A DNA stretch of 64,000 nt from Solihabitans fulvus (GCF_008386585.1 NZ_VUOB01000010.1:352722-416721), one strand, 5' to 3'. Numbered from the stretch's first letter, positions 1 to 9,462 are shown. Notes: generated from the sequence alone by a model not told the origin. Numbers and translations: made by a program.

Positions 1-982
1 TGGCCCGCGAGCGCGCCTTGTCGACCCGGTAGAACCGCTCGAAGACACGCTGCTGCTGGTCCTCGGCGATGCCGATGCCCCGGTCGGTGACGGCGATCTC
101 GACGTACCGGCCGTTGAGCCTGCGGCTGATCGACACCGGGCTGCCCGGCGGCGAGTACGCGACGGCGTTGTCCAGCAGGTTGCTCAGCGCGGTCACCAGC
201 AGCGTGCGGTCGCCCTCGACGAGCAGCTCGCTCGGGCCGTCGGTGGCGATCTCTATCCCGGCCGCCTCGGCGGCCAGCCGCGACCGGCTCAGCGCCTCCC
301 GCACCACCGCGTCCACCTCGACGGTGTTCAGCTCGGGGAGCTTCTCCGCGCCCTGGAGCCGGGACAGCGCGATCAGCTCGGTGACCAGCTGGCCGAGCCT
401 GGTCGCCTCGCGGAGGATCTTGTCGCTGAACCGGCGCACGTGCTCCGGGTCGTCGGCGGCGTCCAGCACGGCCTCGGCGAGCAGGGCCATCGCGCCGACC
501 GGGGTCTTGAGCTCGTGGCTGACATTGGCCACGAAGTCGCGCCTGGTGGCCTCCAGCCGGACGGTCTCCGACTCGTCGGAGGCGTCGACCACGGTGAAGC
601 CGTCGCCGAGCACGCGGACCTCGGCGAGCACGGCTTCTGGCTGGCGGCCCTTGGCCTCCAGCGGCGACAGGTCGACCTGGACGGCCTCGCCGGTCTCCGC
701 CACGATCTCGGCGGCCTTGCGGGCCCGCGCGTCGACGCGGTTGTTCCGCACGACACCGAGTTCGGTGGCGCGCGGGTTGTGCAGGACGACGTCGCCGAAG
801 CTGTTGAGGACCACGACGCCGTTGTGGGCGGAGTGCACCACGCGGTGCACGAGGTCGGCGATGGTCAGGCCGGACGGTCGATGGGCGGCGCGGCGGGCGA
901 ACAGCCTGCCGGCCACAAGACCAACGACCGCGCCGATCAGCAGGACGCCGATCGACAGGGCGAGGTAGCCCGATGCGGTCAC
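1..982 (-). CDS. senX3: SenX3-like sensor histidine kinase, 3' part beyond the window
   Basis: Membrane sensor kinase, by family the partner of RegX3 in phosphate-starvation signalling. The 327 visible residues show one N-terminal membrane helix (about 5-28), a PAS-like stretch (about 40-135), the H box VSHELKTP with phospho-acceptor His156, an N box (LSNLLDNAV) and the G1 box (VTDRGIGIA). The window edge cuts the gene before the last ATP-binding motifs. The start is taken as GTG at 982; an ATG just upstream is in another frame and stops at once. Gpm and MshA genes on the same strand match the mycobacterial gpm1-senX3 order, which supports the name. The regX3 gene would lie outside the window. 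Confidence 0.88.
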   Translation of the reverse strand, partial: MTASGYLALSIGVLLIGAVVGLVAGRLFARRAAHRPSGLTIADLVHRVVHSAHNGVVVLNSFGDVVLHNPRATELGVVRNNRVDARARKAAEIVAETGEAVQVDLSPLEAKGRQPEAVLAEVRVLGDGFTVVDASDESETVRLEATRRDFVANVSHELKTPVGAMALLAEAVLDAADDPEHVRRFSDKILREATRLGQLVTELIALSRLQGAEKLPELNTVEVDAVVREALSRSRLAAEAAGIEIATDGPSELLVEGDRTLLVTALSNLLDNAVAYSPPGSPVSISRRLNGRYVEIAVTDRGIGIAEDQQQRVFERFYRVDKARSRA

Positions 983-1122
983 GGCGGCATCGTAAGCAGC
1001 CAACGGGGCCCACGGCCTAGCCCGCTAGGCGCAACCGTGACGCCAGTGACACCGTGGCGGCCTCTTGTTCCACCGCCGGCCAACCTCAGTTCACTCAATC
1101 GTGTCCATTCGCGACGGTCGTG

Positions 1123-1159
1123 CGCCCCCTCCGACACGGTCAACGCGTCGGAGGGGGCG
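1123..1159 (-). terminator. Hairpin after the aldo/keto reductase gene
   Basis: Perfect 13-bp inverted repeat (arms 1123-1135 and 1147-1159, 11-nt loop), 15 bases past the reductase stop codon. It has no clear U-run, as is common in GC-rich actinomycetes. It separates the reductase from senX3. Confidence 0.7.
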
Positions 1160-1173
1160 GACGTTCCCTCGAC

Positions 1174-2055
1174 TCAGTCGGTCTCGGCGGCGTTCAGCTC
1201 CGCGAGGTCACTTTCGGTGAGCGCGAGCGTGCCGGCGGCGATGTTCTCCTCAAGGTGCGCGACCGAGGAGGTGCCGGGGATCAGCAGCATCGCCGGCGAC
1301 CGCGCCAGCAGCCAGGCGAGCGCCACCTGCCGCTCGGTCACGCCGTGCCGGGCGGCCACCCCGCCGAGGCGGTCGTGGTGGATCGGCGCGAACCCGCCGA
1401 GCGGGAAGAAGGAGACGTAGGCGACGCCCTTGGCGGCGCACTCGTCCACCATCTCCGAGTCCTGCTGGTTGGCGATGTTGAACAGGTTCTGCACGCACCC
1501 GACCGGCGCGATGCCCTGCGCCTGGGCGAGCTGCGCCGAGGTGACGTTGCTCACGCCGAGGTGCCGGATCAGGCCCTGCTGCTGGAGCTCCGCGAGGACC
1601 GTGTACGGCTCCTCGATGTCGGTCTCCTCGGGGCCATGCACCCCGCCGACCCGCAGGTTGACCAGGTCGAGCCGGTCGACGCCGAGCCGGCCGAGGTTGT
1701 CGTGCACCGCGCCGCGCAGCTCGTCGGGCGCCAGCGCGGGGAGCCAGGCGGCCTGGTCGTCGCGGCGCGCGCCGACCTTGGTGACCAGCACCAGGTCGTC
1801 GGCGTAGGGGTGCAGCGCCTCCCTGATCAGCTCGTTGACCACGTACGGGCCGTAGAAGTCGCTGGTGTCGATGTGGTTCACGCCGAGCTCGACGGCGCGG
1901 CGCAGCACGGCAAGCGCCTGGTCCCGGTCGGCCGGCGGGCCGAACACGCCGGGCCCGGCGAGCTGCATGGCCCCGTAGCCCATCCGGGTCACCGGCAGGT
2001 CGCCGCCGAGGTTCCAGTTGCCGGCTGCCGTCGCGGTGAGGTTCTTCGTTGTCAT
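1174..2055 (-). CDS. Aldo/keto reductase
   Basis: NAD(P)H-dependent oxidoreductase of the aldo/keto reductase superfamily, 293 residues, cytosolic; substrate unknown. Visible are the N-terminal barrel, the catalytic Asp/Tyr segment IDTSDFYGPY, the Lys in VLVTKVG and the C-terminal cofactor loop IPGTSS. The position usually held by the catalytic His (after strand 4) reads VNLRVGG, as in a subgroup of actinobacterial members. The start is ATG at 2055; an upstream in-frame extension is less likely. It is divergent from a LuxR-type regulator gene, which probably controls it. Confidence 0.88.
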   Translation of the reverse strand: MTTKNLTATAAGNWNLGGDLPVTRMGYGAMQLAGPGVFGPPADRDQALAVLRRAVELGVNHIDTSDFYGPYVVNELIREALHPYADDLVLVTKVGARRDDQAAWLPALAPDELRGAVHDNLGRLGVDRLDLVNLRVGGVHGPEETDIEEPYTVLAELQQQGLIRHLGVSNVTSAQLAQAQGIAPVGCVQNLFNIANQQDSEMVDECAAKGVAYVSFFPLGGFAPIHHDRLGGVAARHGVTERQVALAWLLARSPAMLLIPGTSSVAHLEENIAAGTLALTESDLAELNAAETD

Positions 2056-2078
2056 GCCAGTGAATCTGCCAATCCGGG

Positions 2079-2113
2079 CAACCGCACGCACGCGGTTGGC
2101 CAGAAATGGCCAG
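2079..2113. promoter_or_regulatory. Candidate operators between the reductase and regulator genes
   Basis: The 98-bp divergent gap contains an inverted repeat CAACCGC-N6-GCGGTTG (2079-2098), partly overlapped by two copies of TGGCCA (2097 and 2107), itself a palindrome. These are plausible binding sites for the adjacent HTH regulator; this is inference from position and symmetry only. Confidence 0.4.
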
Positions 2114-2153
2114 TCGTTGACCCCGGACGGGGTACCGCGCAGACTTGACGGCG

Positions 2154-2801
2154 ATGAACATCGCAGACCAGGTCGTGGTGATTCACGGCGAGCAGGAGCT
2201 CTACGCGCGCACCTCGCACCTGTTCGCGGCCGCCCACGAAGAGGTCTCCTGCGCGGCGAACTCCCTGTACAGCTGGGCGGTGGCGCGCGGCAGGGTGCGG
2301 GCGGACGGCGGTTACCCGAGCTCGATGCGGATCCGCAAGCTCTACCGGCCGGGCATGCTGCTTGAGCCGGCCTCGGTGCGACACGTGCAGATGGTCGCCG
2401 CGCGCGGCGCGCAGGTGCGGATCAGCTTCACCGAGCTGAACGAGACGGTCCTGATCGACCGCGAGATCGCGATCCTGGCGGGCGACGCCTCACACGGCCC
2501 GCGCAGCTTCACCGTGATGCGGCTGCCCGAGGTCGTGCAGGGCGTCAGCTCGCTGTTCGAGGCGGCCTGGCTGGCCTCGGGCGAACTGGACACCTACGAC
2601 CGCGAGCTGGCCGAGCTCCGCCCCCTGGCGCCGCGCATCGTGGAGGCGCTGAGTTCCGGCTGCACGGACGAGACGGCCGCGCGCGGCCTCGGGCTGTCGC
2701 TGCGCACCTACCGCCGCCGCGTGGCCGAGCTGATGGACACGCTCGGCGCGGAGTCCCGCTTCCAGGCAGGCGTCCGGGCCAGGGAGCTACGCCTCATCTA
2801 A
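2154..2801 (+). CDS. Helix-turn-helix regulator with LuxR-like C-terminus
   Basis: Likely DNA-binding regulator of 215 residues. The first two thirds (about 1-150) resemble the sensor half of TrmB/LuxR-type actinobacterial regulators. The last 60 residues hold a helix-turn-helix (TDETAARGLGLSLRTYRRRV), where Arg-rich recognition replaces the usual LuxR SPRTV motif. The start is set at ATG 2154; an upstream TTG (2145) is possible. It faces the aldo/keto reductase gene across a short gap with repeats, so control of that gene is likely. Ligand unknown. Confidence 0.72.
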   Translation: MNIADQVVVIHGEQELYARTSHLFAAAHEEVSCAANSLYSWAVARGRVRADGGYPSSMRIRKLYRPGMLLEPASVRHVQMVAARGAQVRISFTELNETVLIDREIAILAGDASHGPRSFTVMRLPEVVQGVSSLFEAAWLASGELDTYDRELAELRPLAPRIVEALSSGCTDETAARGLGLSLRTYRRRVAELMDTLGAESRFQAGVRARELRLI

Positions 2802-2815
2802 ATGCGCACAGGACC

Positions 2816-2838
2816 GGCCAAGGGCGTGTCCCTTGGCC
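2816..2838. terminator. Bidirectional terminator between regulator and gpm genes
   Basis: Perfect 9-bp stem GGCCAAGGG / CCCTTGGCC with a 5-nt loop, between two converging genes that end at 2801 and 2851. Confidence 0.65.
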
Positions 2839-2850
2839 TTGACCGTGCGG

Positions 2851-3600
2851 CTAGCGGCCCTGGTTGGCCACGGCCTTGATGGCGTCGGCGGCCGCGGCCG
2901 GGTCGAGGTAGGTGCCGCCGGGGTTGGTCGGCTTCAGCTGCTCGTCCAGGTCGTAGCGCAGCGGGATGCCGGTGGGGATGTTCAGGCCGGCGATGGCGTC
3001 GTCGGAGACGCCGTCCAGGTGCTTGACCAGGGCGCGCAGCGAGTTGCCGTGCGCGGCGACCAGCACGGTCCTGCCGGTGCGCAGGTCGGGCACGATGGCC
3101 GACTCCCAGTACGGCAGCAGCCGCGCGACGACGTCCTTGAGGCACTCGGTGCGCGGCGCGTCGGCGCCGAGGTCGGCGTAGCGGGGGTCGCTGTCCTGGC
3201 TGAACTCGGTGCCGAGCTCGATCTCCGGCGGCGGGGTGTCGTAGGACCGGCGCCAGAGCATGAACTGCTCCTCGCCGTACTCCTCAAGGGTCTGCTTCTT
3301 GTTCTTGCCCTGCAACGCGCCGTAGTGCCGCTCGTTGAGCCGCCAGTCCCTGCGCACCGGGATCCAGTGCCGGTCGCAGCCGTCCAGCGCGAGGTTCGCG
3401 GTGGAGATCGCCCGCCGCAGCAGCGACGTGTGCAGGATCTCGGGCAGCAGCCCGGCGTCCCGCAGCAGCTCGCCGCCGCGCCGCGCCTCCGCCTCGCCCT
3501 TCTCGGACAACGGCACGTCCACCCAGCCGGTGAACAGGTTCTCGGCGTTCCACACGCTCTCGCCGTGGCGGATCAGCACCAGAGTTCCGACAGCACCCAT
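2851..3600 (-). CDS. gpmA: 2,3-bisphosphoglycerate-dependent phosphoglycerate mutase
   Basis: Glycolytic/gluconeogenic enzyme interconverting 3- and 2-phosphoglycerate, 249 residues, the usual family length. The N-terminal LIRHGES motif carries the phospho-His, [13 protein letters not shown] forms the substrate loop, and [14 protein letters not shown] carries the second catalytic His. The start is ATG 3600 ([15 protein letters not shown]); a longer frame to 3621 would add seven residues. It lies 24 bases after the acyl-CoA ligase gene and probably shares its transcript. Its place between mshA/ybjN and senX3 is conserved in mycobacteria. Confidence 0.95.
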   Translation of the reverse strand: MGAVGTLVLIRHGESVWNAENLFTGWVDVPLSEKGEAEARRGGELLRDAGLLPEILHTSLLRRAISTANLALDGCDRHWIPVRRDWRLNERHYGALQGKNKKQTLEEYGEEQFMLWRRSYDTPPPEIELGTEFSQDSDPRYADLGADAPRTECLKDVVARLLPYWESAIVPDLRTGRTVLVAAHGNSLRALVKHLDGVSDDAIAGLNIPTGIPLRYDLDEQLKPTNPGGTYLDPAAAADAIKAVANQGR

Positions 3601-3624
3601 GCCGGCAAGCCTGCCACACACCGA

Positions 3625-5205
3625 TCAGCGCGCCCTGAGCTCCCTGCGCAGGATCTTGCCCGACGCGGACTTGGGGATCGCGTCGAGGAACTCCACGAGC
3701 CTGACCTTCTTGTGCGGGGCGACGCGTTCGGCGACGAAGTCCATCACCTGCCGGCCGTCCAGCCCGGGCTCGCCCTCCTGCCGGACCACGAACGCCTTGG
3801 GCACCTCCTCGCCCTCGCTGTCGGCGACGCCGACCACGGCGGCGTCGGCGATGCCGGGATGGGTCAGCAGCAGCGCCTCGAGTTCGGCGGGCGGCACCTG
3901 GTAACCCTTGTACTTGATCAGCTCCTTCACCCGGTCGACGATGGTGATGAAGCCGCGCTCGTCGAAGACCGCGACGTCGCCGGTGTGCAGGTAGCCGTCC
4001 TCGTCCAGGGTGGCGGCGGTGGCCTCGGGGTTGTTCAGGTAGCCCGTCATGACGTTGGGGCCACGGCACAGCAGCTCGCCGCGCTCGCCGACGCCGAGGT
4101 CCTCGCCGGTGGCCGGGTCGATCAGTCGACATTCCAGGTTCGGGATGGGCACGCCGCAGGTGCCGAGCGGCACGTCGGGCCGCAGGTCGGGGATGACGTG
4201 GCTGACCGGGCTCAGCTCGGTCATCCCGTAGCCCTGGTGGACGATGCAGCCGAGCCGTTCGGCCACCGCGCCGGCCAGCTCCTCGTCCAGCGTGGCCGCG
4301 CCGCAGAACAGCAGCTGGAGCGCGGACAGGTCGTAGTCGTCGACCATCGGGTGCTTGGCGAGCATGACGGCGACCGGCGGCGCGATGTACACCCGCTCGG
4401 TGCGATGTCGGGCGATCACCCCGAGGAACGCGGCGAGGTCGAACCTCGGCATGGTCACCACCGTCGATCCGGTGTGCAGGCCGTGGTTGAGCACCGAGTT
4501 CATCCCGTAGATGTGGAAGAACGGCAGCACCGCGAGCACCCGGACGGCCCGGAACAGCTCCAGCGCCGGGGTGGTCTGGCAGAGGTTGGCAACGAGGTTG
4601 CGGTGGGTCAGCATCACGCCCTTGGCGCGGCCGGTGGTGCCGGAGGAGTAGGGCAGCACGGCCAGGTCGACGGCGGGGTCGATGCGCACGTCCGGCACCG
4701 GCGCGGTGCTCGCGAGCAGATCGTCGACGGTGGGGCGGCCGGGCGCGGTGTCGTCGGCGAAGAGCAGCACGACGTCGGCGATCCCGGCCTCGGCGGCGGC
4801 GGGCTCGGCCGTGCCGAGCAGCGCGGCCACGGTGAACAGCAGTTTCGCGCCGGAGTCGGCGAGCTGGGCGGCGATCTCGTGCGCCGTGTACAGCCCGTTG
4901 ATGGTGGTGGCGACCGCGCCTGCGCGCAGGACACCGTGGTAAACGACGGCGAACCTCGGCGAGTTCGGGCAGAGGATGCCGACCACGTCGCCCTTGCGGA
5001 TGCCCCGCTCGGCCAGCGCGGCGGCCACCCGGTCGACGGCCGCCGCGAGTTCCGCGTAGGTCAGCGCGGCCCCGCTCACCCCGTCGACCAGTGCCGGTCG
5101 GTCGGCCCGGTCGCCGAGATCGGCGAACAGAAAGTCGGGCAGCGACACGTCTGGGATCTCGACATCGGGATAGGGGCTGCGGAACACCAAGGCGACCTCA
5201 CTCAC
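3625..5205 (-). CDS. AMP-dependent acyl-CoA synthetase, 4-coumarate:CoA ligase type
   Basis: ANL-superfamily enzyme that activates a carboxylic acid with ATP and transfers it to CoA, 526 residues. Motifs run in order: P-loop YSSGTTGRAKGVMLTH, core QGYGMTELSPVSH, hinge GYLHTGDVA and KELIKYKGYQVPPAELE, and the C-terminal catalytic Lys in SASGKILRRELR. All key positions are present, so it looks active. The plant-4CL-like acid-binding pocket suggests an aromatic or medium-chain acid, but the substrate cannot be read from sequence. The start is taken as GTG 5205; an upstream ATG at 5262 is possible. Confidence 0.9.
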   Translation of the reverse strand: MSEVALVFRSPYPDVEIPDVSLPDFLFADLGDRADRPALVDGVSGAALTYAELAAAVDRVAAALAERGIRKGDVVGILCPNSPRFAVVYHGVLRAGAVATTINGLYTAHEIAAQLADSGAKLLFTVAALLGTAEPAAAEAGIADVVLLFADDTAPGRPTVDDLLASTAPVPDVRIDPAVDLAVLPYSSGTTGRAKGVMLTHRNLVANLCQTTPALELFRAVRVLAVLPFFHIYGMNSVLNHGLHTGSTVVTMPRFDLAAFLGVIARHRTERVYIAPPVAVMLAKHPMVDDYDLSALQLLFCGAATLDEELAGAVAERLGCIVHQGYGMTELSPVSHVIPDLRPDVPLGTCGVPIPNLECRLIDPATGEDLGVGERGELLCRGPNVMTGYLNNPEATAATLDEDGYLHTGDVAVFDERGFITIVDRVKELIKYKGYQVPPAELEALLLTHPGIADAAVVGVADSEGEEVPKAFVVRQEGEPGLDGRQVMDFVAERVAPHKKVRLVEFLDAIPKSASGKILRRELRAR

Positions 5206-5598
5206 TCGCTGTGCGGCTGATTCCCGAACGAATGGCGAGTCCCATCGTGATAGAGGCCACACGACAGGGTCAAGCAGGGCCGAATACCTACTGACACGTT
5301 ACTTACCACCGCTAAATACACTCGAATGGAGTAGTCGGAGAGCCTTGTGGTCACGTCGGCGAATCTGCCAAGTTGACAGGGCTCTCGCGGACCGGCTCCC
5401 ACGCACTCCCCGGCCCGCGCGACGCACCTCGCGGTCCGTCTCCCCCGTCGGACCGCGCCCGCTCGGACACCAGGGCTCCCCCGTCCTTGGGTCCGTCGCA
5501 GCGGGGACCTGACGCGGGGCGGCTTGAGCTCGCGACTCCCCCTCTCTCCCAAGCCGCCCCGCGCCCCCCACCGGGGGATGCGCTCCGCACACGACGGG
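5206..5598. other. Intergenic region, 390 bp
   Basis: No convincing gene. The part near 5285-5340 is unusually AT-rich for this genome and probably carries the acyl-CoA ligase promoter. The rest holds a long hairpin described separately. Confidence 0.6.
5513..5563 (-). terminator. Long hairpin after the DUF4349 gene
   Basis: Perfect 14-bp inverted repeat (5513-5526 and 5550-5563) with a 23-nt pyrimidine-rich loop, starting 36 bases downstream of the DUF4349 stop codon. It probably ends that transcript. Confidence 0.6.
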
Positions 5599-6552
5599 TC
5601 ACTCCTCGGGCATGGGCTCCTCGGCGAGTTCCGGCGCTGGCCCGTCCGCGAACGCCGGCACCAGCCCGCGCCGCCGACGCCGCAGGAACAGCACCGCAGC
5701 CACCGGGACGCCGAGCACCACCAGGAACGGCAGCGCGGCGCCGAACGCGACGACCAGCACCCGCAGGGCCGTCAGCAGCGCGTGCCAGCCGCCGGCGAGC
5801 GCCCCGAGGAACCCGACCGACTGGGCCGAGTCCGCGGGCGGCGCCCCGTCGGGCCTGCTGATCGACACGACCACCGTCGACAGCGCGACCTGGCCGGCCA
5901 GCGCGTCGCGCCGGTGTTGCAGCGACTCGAGGTCCGCCTGCCGGCGGGTCAACTCGTTCTCCACCTGGGCGATCTCGGTGACCGAACCAGCGCGCTCGTA
6001 GAGCCCCCGCAGCCGGTCGACGCTCGCCTGCTGCGTCTTCAGCCGCGATTCGATGTCGACCGACTGCTCGGTGACGTCCTCGGACTTCTGCTGGCGGTGG
6101 GTGACCGTGGCGACCTTCCCGAGCCCGTCGAGCACCGCGTCCAGCTTCTCCGCCGGCACCCGCAGGGTGACCGTGGCGTGCTCCTGGTCGGAGTTCTCCT
6201 CCGCCTCCTGGCCGCCGGCGTTCCTGGCGACGTCGATCGCCTTCGCCAGCGTGCCGCTCACGTTCTGGTCCCGCAGGTCGACCTGCGCCGAGCGCACGAT
6301 CTGCCGGTTCACGGCCACGACGGGCTGGGTGGCCTGCGCCGCGTTGGCGCCCTGCCCGGCCGCGTCCGACTTGGCCATCCCGGCATTGTTCTGCGGCTGG
6401 CCGTTGGGCTGCCCCTGTGCCGGGGCGGGGGCCGGGGCCACCGCCCGCTGCGCGGCGGTCGAGGACCCCGAGTCCGCGCTGTTCGCGCACCCGGCCAGCA
6501 CCCCGACCAGGAGTAAGGATCCGATCGCTCCGGCAATGCCTCTGCTCGTCAT
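5599..6552 (-). CDS. DUF4349 lipoprotein
   Basis: Membrane-attached envelope protein of unknown role, 317 residues. An N-terminal lipobox (VLAGC, Cys22) predicts lipid anchoring. A low-complexity Gln/Ala/Pro linker follows, then the DUF4349 region (about 90-245) with a long coiled coil (SVDIESRLKTQQASVDRL onwards). Near the C-terminus there is one membrane helix followed by an RRRRR stop-transfer run. A protein with both a lipid anchor and a C-terminal helix would form a loop outside the membrane. It follows ybjN by 45 bases and may be co-transcribed with the mshA operon. Confidence 0.88.
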   Translation of the reverse strand: MTSRGIAGAIGSLLLVGVLAGCANSADSGSSTAAQRAVAPAPAPAQGQPNGQPQNNAGMAKSDAAGQGANAAQATQPVVAVNRQIVRSAQVDLRDQNVSGTLAKAIDVARNAGGQEAEENSDQEHATVTLRVPAEKLDAVLDGLGKVATVTHRQQKSEDVTEQSVDIESRLKTQQASVDRLRGLYERAGSVTEIAQVENELTRRQADLESLQHRRDALAGQVALSTVVVSISRPDGAPPADSAQSVGFLGALAGGWHALLTALRVLVVAFGAALPFLVVLGVPVAAVLFLRRRRRGLVPAFADGPAPELAEEPMPEE

Positions 6553-6597
6553 GGCGGGAGGACGAAATCCTCCGGCACGGCCGTTGCGCGGTTCAGA

Positions 6598-7194
6598 TCA
6601 CGATTGGGACAGACCCTCGGCGCTCGGCCCGCTGGTCCCCGGGCCTTCGGCGCTCGGGCCGTCGGCGCTCGAACCTTCGGTGCTGGGGCCTTCCGTGCGG
6701 CCGTGGCCCATCAGGTGCGCGAACGCCGTCAGGTTGGCCAGCGACTCGCCCCTTGACTCGCGCCACTCCCACTCGCGCCGGATCGCCCCGGCGAACCCGA
6801 TCTCCAGCAGCGTGTTGAAGTCGCCGTCGGCCGCCTCGACCACCTGGCCGAGCAGCCGGTCCAGCTCGTCCGGCGTGACGGCGTGCAGGCCGATCCGGCC
6901 GACCAGGTAGACATCGCCAGCCGGGTCGATCGTGTAGTGCACGCCGTAGAGCCTCGCGTTGCGGCGCAACAGGAAACGGTAGAAGTCCTGGTGCGCCTCG
7001 TCGGGCTGCCGGCAGACGAACGCCTCGACGAGCAGCGCGTGCCGACCGACCACCAGCCAACAGTTGGTCTGTAGCTTCTTGACGCCGGGCAGCGTCACGA
7101 AGAAACGCCCTGACTCCTTGCGGTCATAGGAAAGCTCGCGTTCGTCCAAAGCGGACTTGATGGTCGCGTCGAGCTCGGCCAGCTGGTCGGTCAC
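6598..7194 (-). CDS. YbjN domain protein
   Basis: Cytosolic protein of the YbjN/sensory-transduction-like family, 198 residues, related by position to the gene after mshA in mycobacteria. The YbjN fold covers about residues 1-155. The tail is six exact five-residue repeats of the form x-E-G-P-S. The GTG start overlaps the mshA stop (GTGA), so translation is coupled. Function unknown; its coupling to mshA suggests a supporting role in mycothiol metabolism or redox response (inference). Confidence 0.88.
   Translation of the reverse strand: MTDQLAELDATIKSALDERELSYDRKESGRFFVTLPGVKKLQTNCWLVVGRHALLVEAFVCRQPDEAHQDFYRFLLRRNARLYGVHYTIDPAGDVYLVGRIGLHAVTPDELDRLLGQVVEAADGDFNTLLEIGFAGAIRREWEWRESRGESLANLTAFAHLMGHGRTEGPSTEGSSADGPSAEGPGTSGPSAEGLSQS
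6607..6696 (-). repeat. Six 15-bp tandem repeats in the 3' end of the ybjN gene
   Basis: Six in-frame 15-bp units encode the pentads [25 protein letters not shown] and AEGLS. The units are diverged but in register, ending three codons before the stop. Confidence 0.85.
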
Positions 7195-8474
7195 GTCAGC
7201 ACTCCCTCGGTCGCGAGCGAGGCCCGGAACGCCGCCGCCGCATCCACGTAGCCCGCCAGCAGGGCGTCGGTGGTGCGGTCCCAGGAGAACCGCCGCGCGT
7301 GCGCTGCCGCGTTGGCGGACAGCTCCGCACGATAGCCGGGCCGCAGCGCGATCCCGGCCAGCGCCGTGGCCCAGTCGCCGGGTTCGTGGCTGCCGACCAG
7401 CGTGCCCGACACCCCGTCCGCGACCGCCACCGGCAGGCCGCCGACCGCGGCGGCGACCACCGGGGTGCCGCACGCCTGCGCCTCGAGCGCGACCAGCCCG
7501 AACGACTCGTTGTGGCTGGGCACCGCGACCACGTCGGCCGCTCGGTACACCGCGGCGAGCGCCTCGCCCGGCTGCGGCGGCAGGAAGCGCACCACGTCCG
7601 CGATGCCGAGCCGACCGGCCAGCTCCCGCAGCGCCCTCGGCTGCTCCATGCCGTTGCCCGACGGCCCGCCGACCACCAGCACCACCAGCCGGGACCGCAG
7701 GCCGGGGTCGCGGCGCAGCAGCTCGGCGGCCGCCCGCAGCAGCACGTCCGGGGCCTTGAGCGGCTGGATGCGGCCGGCGAAGGCCAGCACCACGGCGTCG
7801 CTTGGCAGGCCGAGCGACGCGCGGGCCTGCGCGACCCCGCCCGGCGTGAACCGCTCGAGGTCGACGCCCGGCGGCACGACCGCGACCTTGCCGGGATCGG
7901 CGTCGTAGAGCCGGACCAGCTGGGCGGCCTCGACGTCGGTGTTGGCCACCAGCCGGTCCGCCTCGTTGACCACCTGCTGCTCGCCGATGACCCGCATCCT
8001 CGGCTCCGGCGCGTCCCCGTCGGCCAGCGCGGCGTTCTTCACCTTCGCCAGGGTGTGCGCGGTGTGCACCAGCGGCACGCCCCAGCGTTCCCGCACGAGC
8101 CAGCCGACCTGCCCGGACAGCCAGTAGTGCGAGTGCACCGCGTCGTAGTAGCCCGGCGCGTGCCAGGCCTCGGCGCGCAGCACCCCGGCTGTGAACGCGC
8201 AGAGCTGGCTGGGCAGCTCGGTGCGGTCCAGGCCCTCGAACGGGCCGGCGACCACGTGCCGCACCACCACGCCGGGCGCGAGCTCGGCGACCGGCGGCAG
8301 GTCCGATGAGGTGGCCCTGGTGAAGATCTCCACGGCGACGCCGCGCCTGGCCATCCTGGTCGCGGTCTGCACGATGTAGACGTTCATGCCGCCCGCGTCG
8401 CCGGTGCCCGGCTGTTCCAGCGGCGAGGTGTGCACCGAGAGGACGGCGACCCGGCGGAGCTGACCCGCGATCAC
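7191..8474 (-). CDS. mshA: D-inositol-3-phosphate glycosyltransferase (mycothiol synthesis, first step)
   Basis: GT4-family enzyme that joins UDP-GlcNAc to 1L-myo-inositol 1-phosphate, committing to mycothiol synthesis; 427 residues, full length. The N-terminal [20 protein letters not shown] loop is diagnostic. Also seen are [24 protein letters not shown], the nucleotide-binding [10 protein letters not shown] and the C-terminal [19 protein letters not shown] with its catalytic Glu. Both ends overlap neighbours by GTGA (hydrolase upstream, ybjN downstream), making a three-gene coupled operon. Confidence in the function is high. Confidence 0.96.
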   Translation of the reverse strand: MIAGQLRRVAVLSVHTSPLEQPGTGDAGGMNVYIVQTATRMARRGVAVEIFTRATSSDLPPVAELAPGVVVRHVVAGPFEGLDRTELPSQLCAFTAGVLRAEAWHAPGYYDAVHSHYWLSGQVGWLVRERWGVPLVHTAHTLAKVKNAALADGDAPEPRMRVIGEQQVVNEADRLVANTDVEAAQLVRLYDADPGKVAVVPPGVDLERFTPGGVAQARASLGLPSDAVVLAFAGRIQPLKAPDVLLRAAAELLRRDPGLRSRLVVLVVGGPSGNGMEQPRALRELAGRLGIADVVRFLPPQPGEALAAVYRAADVVAVPSHNESFGLVALEAQACGTPVVAAAVGGLPVAVADGVSGTLVGSHEPGDWATALAGIALRPGYRAELSANAAAHARRFSWDRTTDALLAGYVDAAAAFRASLATEGVLT

Positions 8475-9310
8475 GACACCACCGTCCGCGCGCAGCCGGC
8501 GGCGAACTCGGCGACCGCCGCGTTGAACTCGGCGGGACGCTCCACGAAGGGCAGGTGGCCGACGTCGTCGAACCAGCGCAGCCGCGCGCCGGGGATCGTG
8601 CCTGCGGCGAACTCGGCGGCGGCCGGATCGACCACGGCGTCCAGCCTGCCGTGCAGCACCAGCGTCGGCAGGTCCAGCGAGCCGAGCAGGTCGGCGCTGT
8701 CGACCTCGCGGCGGAACAGCGCGGACCGCACCCTCGGCGGCACCCGCAGCGTCGCGCCGAGCAGCCGCTGCGCGCGTTCGCCCGGCAACGGGGACGCGGC
8801 GATGCCCTCGGTGAAGCCGAGCAGCGCCGGCACCGCCTCGGCGGGGTCCTCGGACAGCGCGGCGGGCAGCGCGGCGCGCATCACCGCGCCGACCCTGCCG
8901 CCCGCGCGGCCCCTGCCCAGCTCGATGATCGCGCCGACCAGCACCAGGCCGGCCACCGACGCGGCGCCGTGCGTCCGCAGGTAGTCGACGGCGACGAGGC
9001 CCCCGTAGGACCAGCCGACCAGGACCGAGGGGGCGCCGACCTCCGCGAGCACGGCGGCGAGGTCGTCCGCCCACACCCCGGCGTCTGCGTAGCCGTCCTC
9101 GGGAGCGTCGGAGTCGCCGTGGCCGCGCAGGTCCACCGCGACCAGCCGGTAGCGCTCGGTCAGCGCCTCGTCGGCGAACTGGTCAGCCCACACCTCGCCG
9201 GACTGGGCCCAGCCGTGCACGAACACCACGCCGGGCGCGCCGACCGGCCCGGCCTCCCGCACAGCCAGCCTCGTGCCGCCGGCCCCGGTGACATGTCGGT
9301 ACGTCCGCAC
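8471..9310 (-). CDS. Alpha/beta hydrolase
   Basis: Serine hydrolase fold, 279 residues, cytosolic; substrate unknown. Seen are the oxyanion FVHGWAQ, nucleophile elbow GWSYGG, catalytic Asp in HGRLDAVV and catalytic His in [11 protein letters not shown]. It is the first gene of the coupled hydrolase-mshA-ybjN operon: its TGA overlaps the GTG of mshA. The start is GTG at 9310. A role linked to mycothiol is only suggested by position. Confidence 0.88.
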   Translation of the reverse strand: MRTYRHVTGAGGTRLAVREAGPVGAPGVVFVHGWAQSGEVWADQFADEALTERYRLVAVDLRGHGDSDAPEDGYADAGVWADDLAAVLAEVGAPSVLVGWSYGGLVAVDYLRTHGAASVAGLVLVGAIIELGRGRAGGRVGAVMRAALPAALSEDPAEAVPALLGFTEGIAASPLPGERAQRLLGATLRVPPRVRSALFRREVDSADLLGSLDLPTLVLHGRLDAVVDPAAAEFAAGTIPGARLRWFDDVGHLPFVERPAEFNAAVAEFAAGCARTVVS

Positions 9311-9402
9311 GTACTACCAACCTTGCCGAGAAGGGACATTGATGGATAACAACGTCGTGGGCGGCCGGAGTCTTCCCCGAGGACGCGATGACCCGTGACA
9401 CG

Positions 9403-9437
9403 CCACCGGCCCGGCGCGCGGTGCGCCGGGCCGGTGG
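9403..9437 (-). terminator. Strong hairpin after the L,D-transpeptidase gene
   Basis: Perfect 15-bp stem (9403-9417 and 9423-9437) with a 5-nt loop, 25 bases downstream of the transpeptidase stop. Confidence 0.75.
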
Positions 9438-9462
9438 GGTGTTGCGAGGGAAAAGACGGAGG

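Noticed and set aside
2833..5220. Long open frame on the plus strand opposite gpm and the acyl-CoA ligase
   Set aside because: Its translation is Arg/Ala/Gly/Val-rich low complexity without domains; it mirrors two clear genes on the other strand, a usual effect of high GC.
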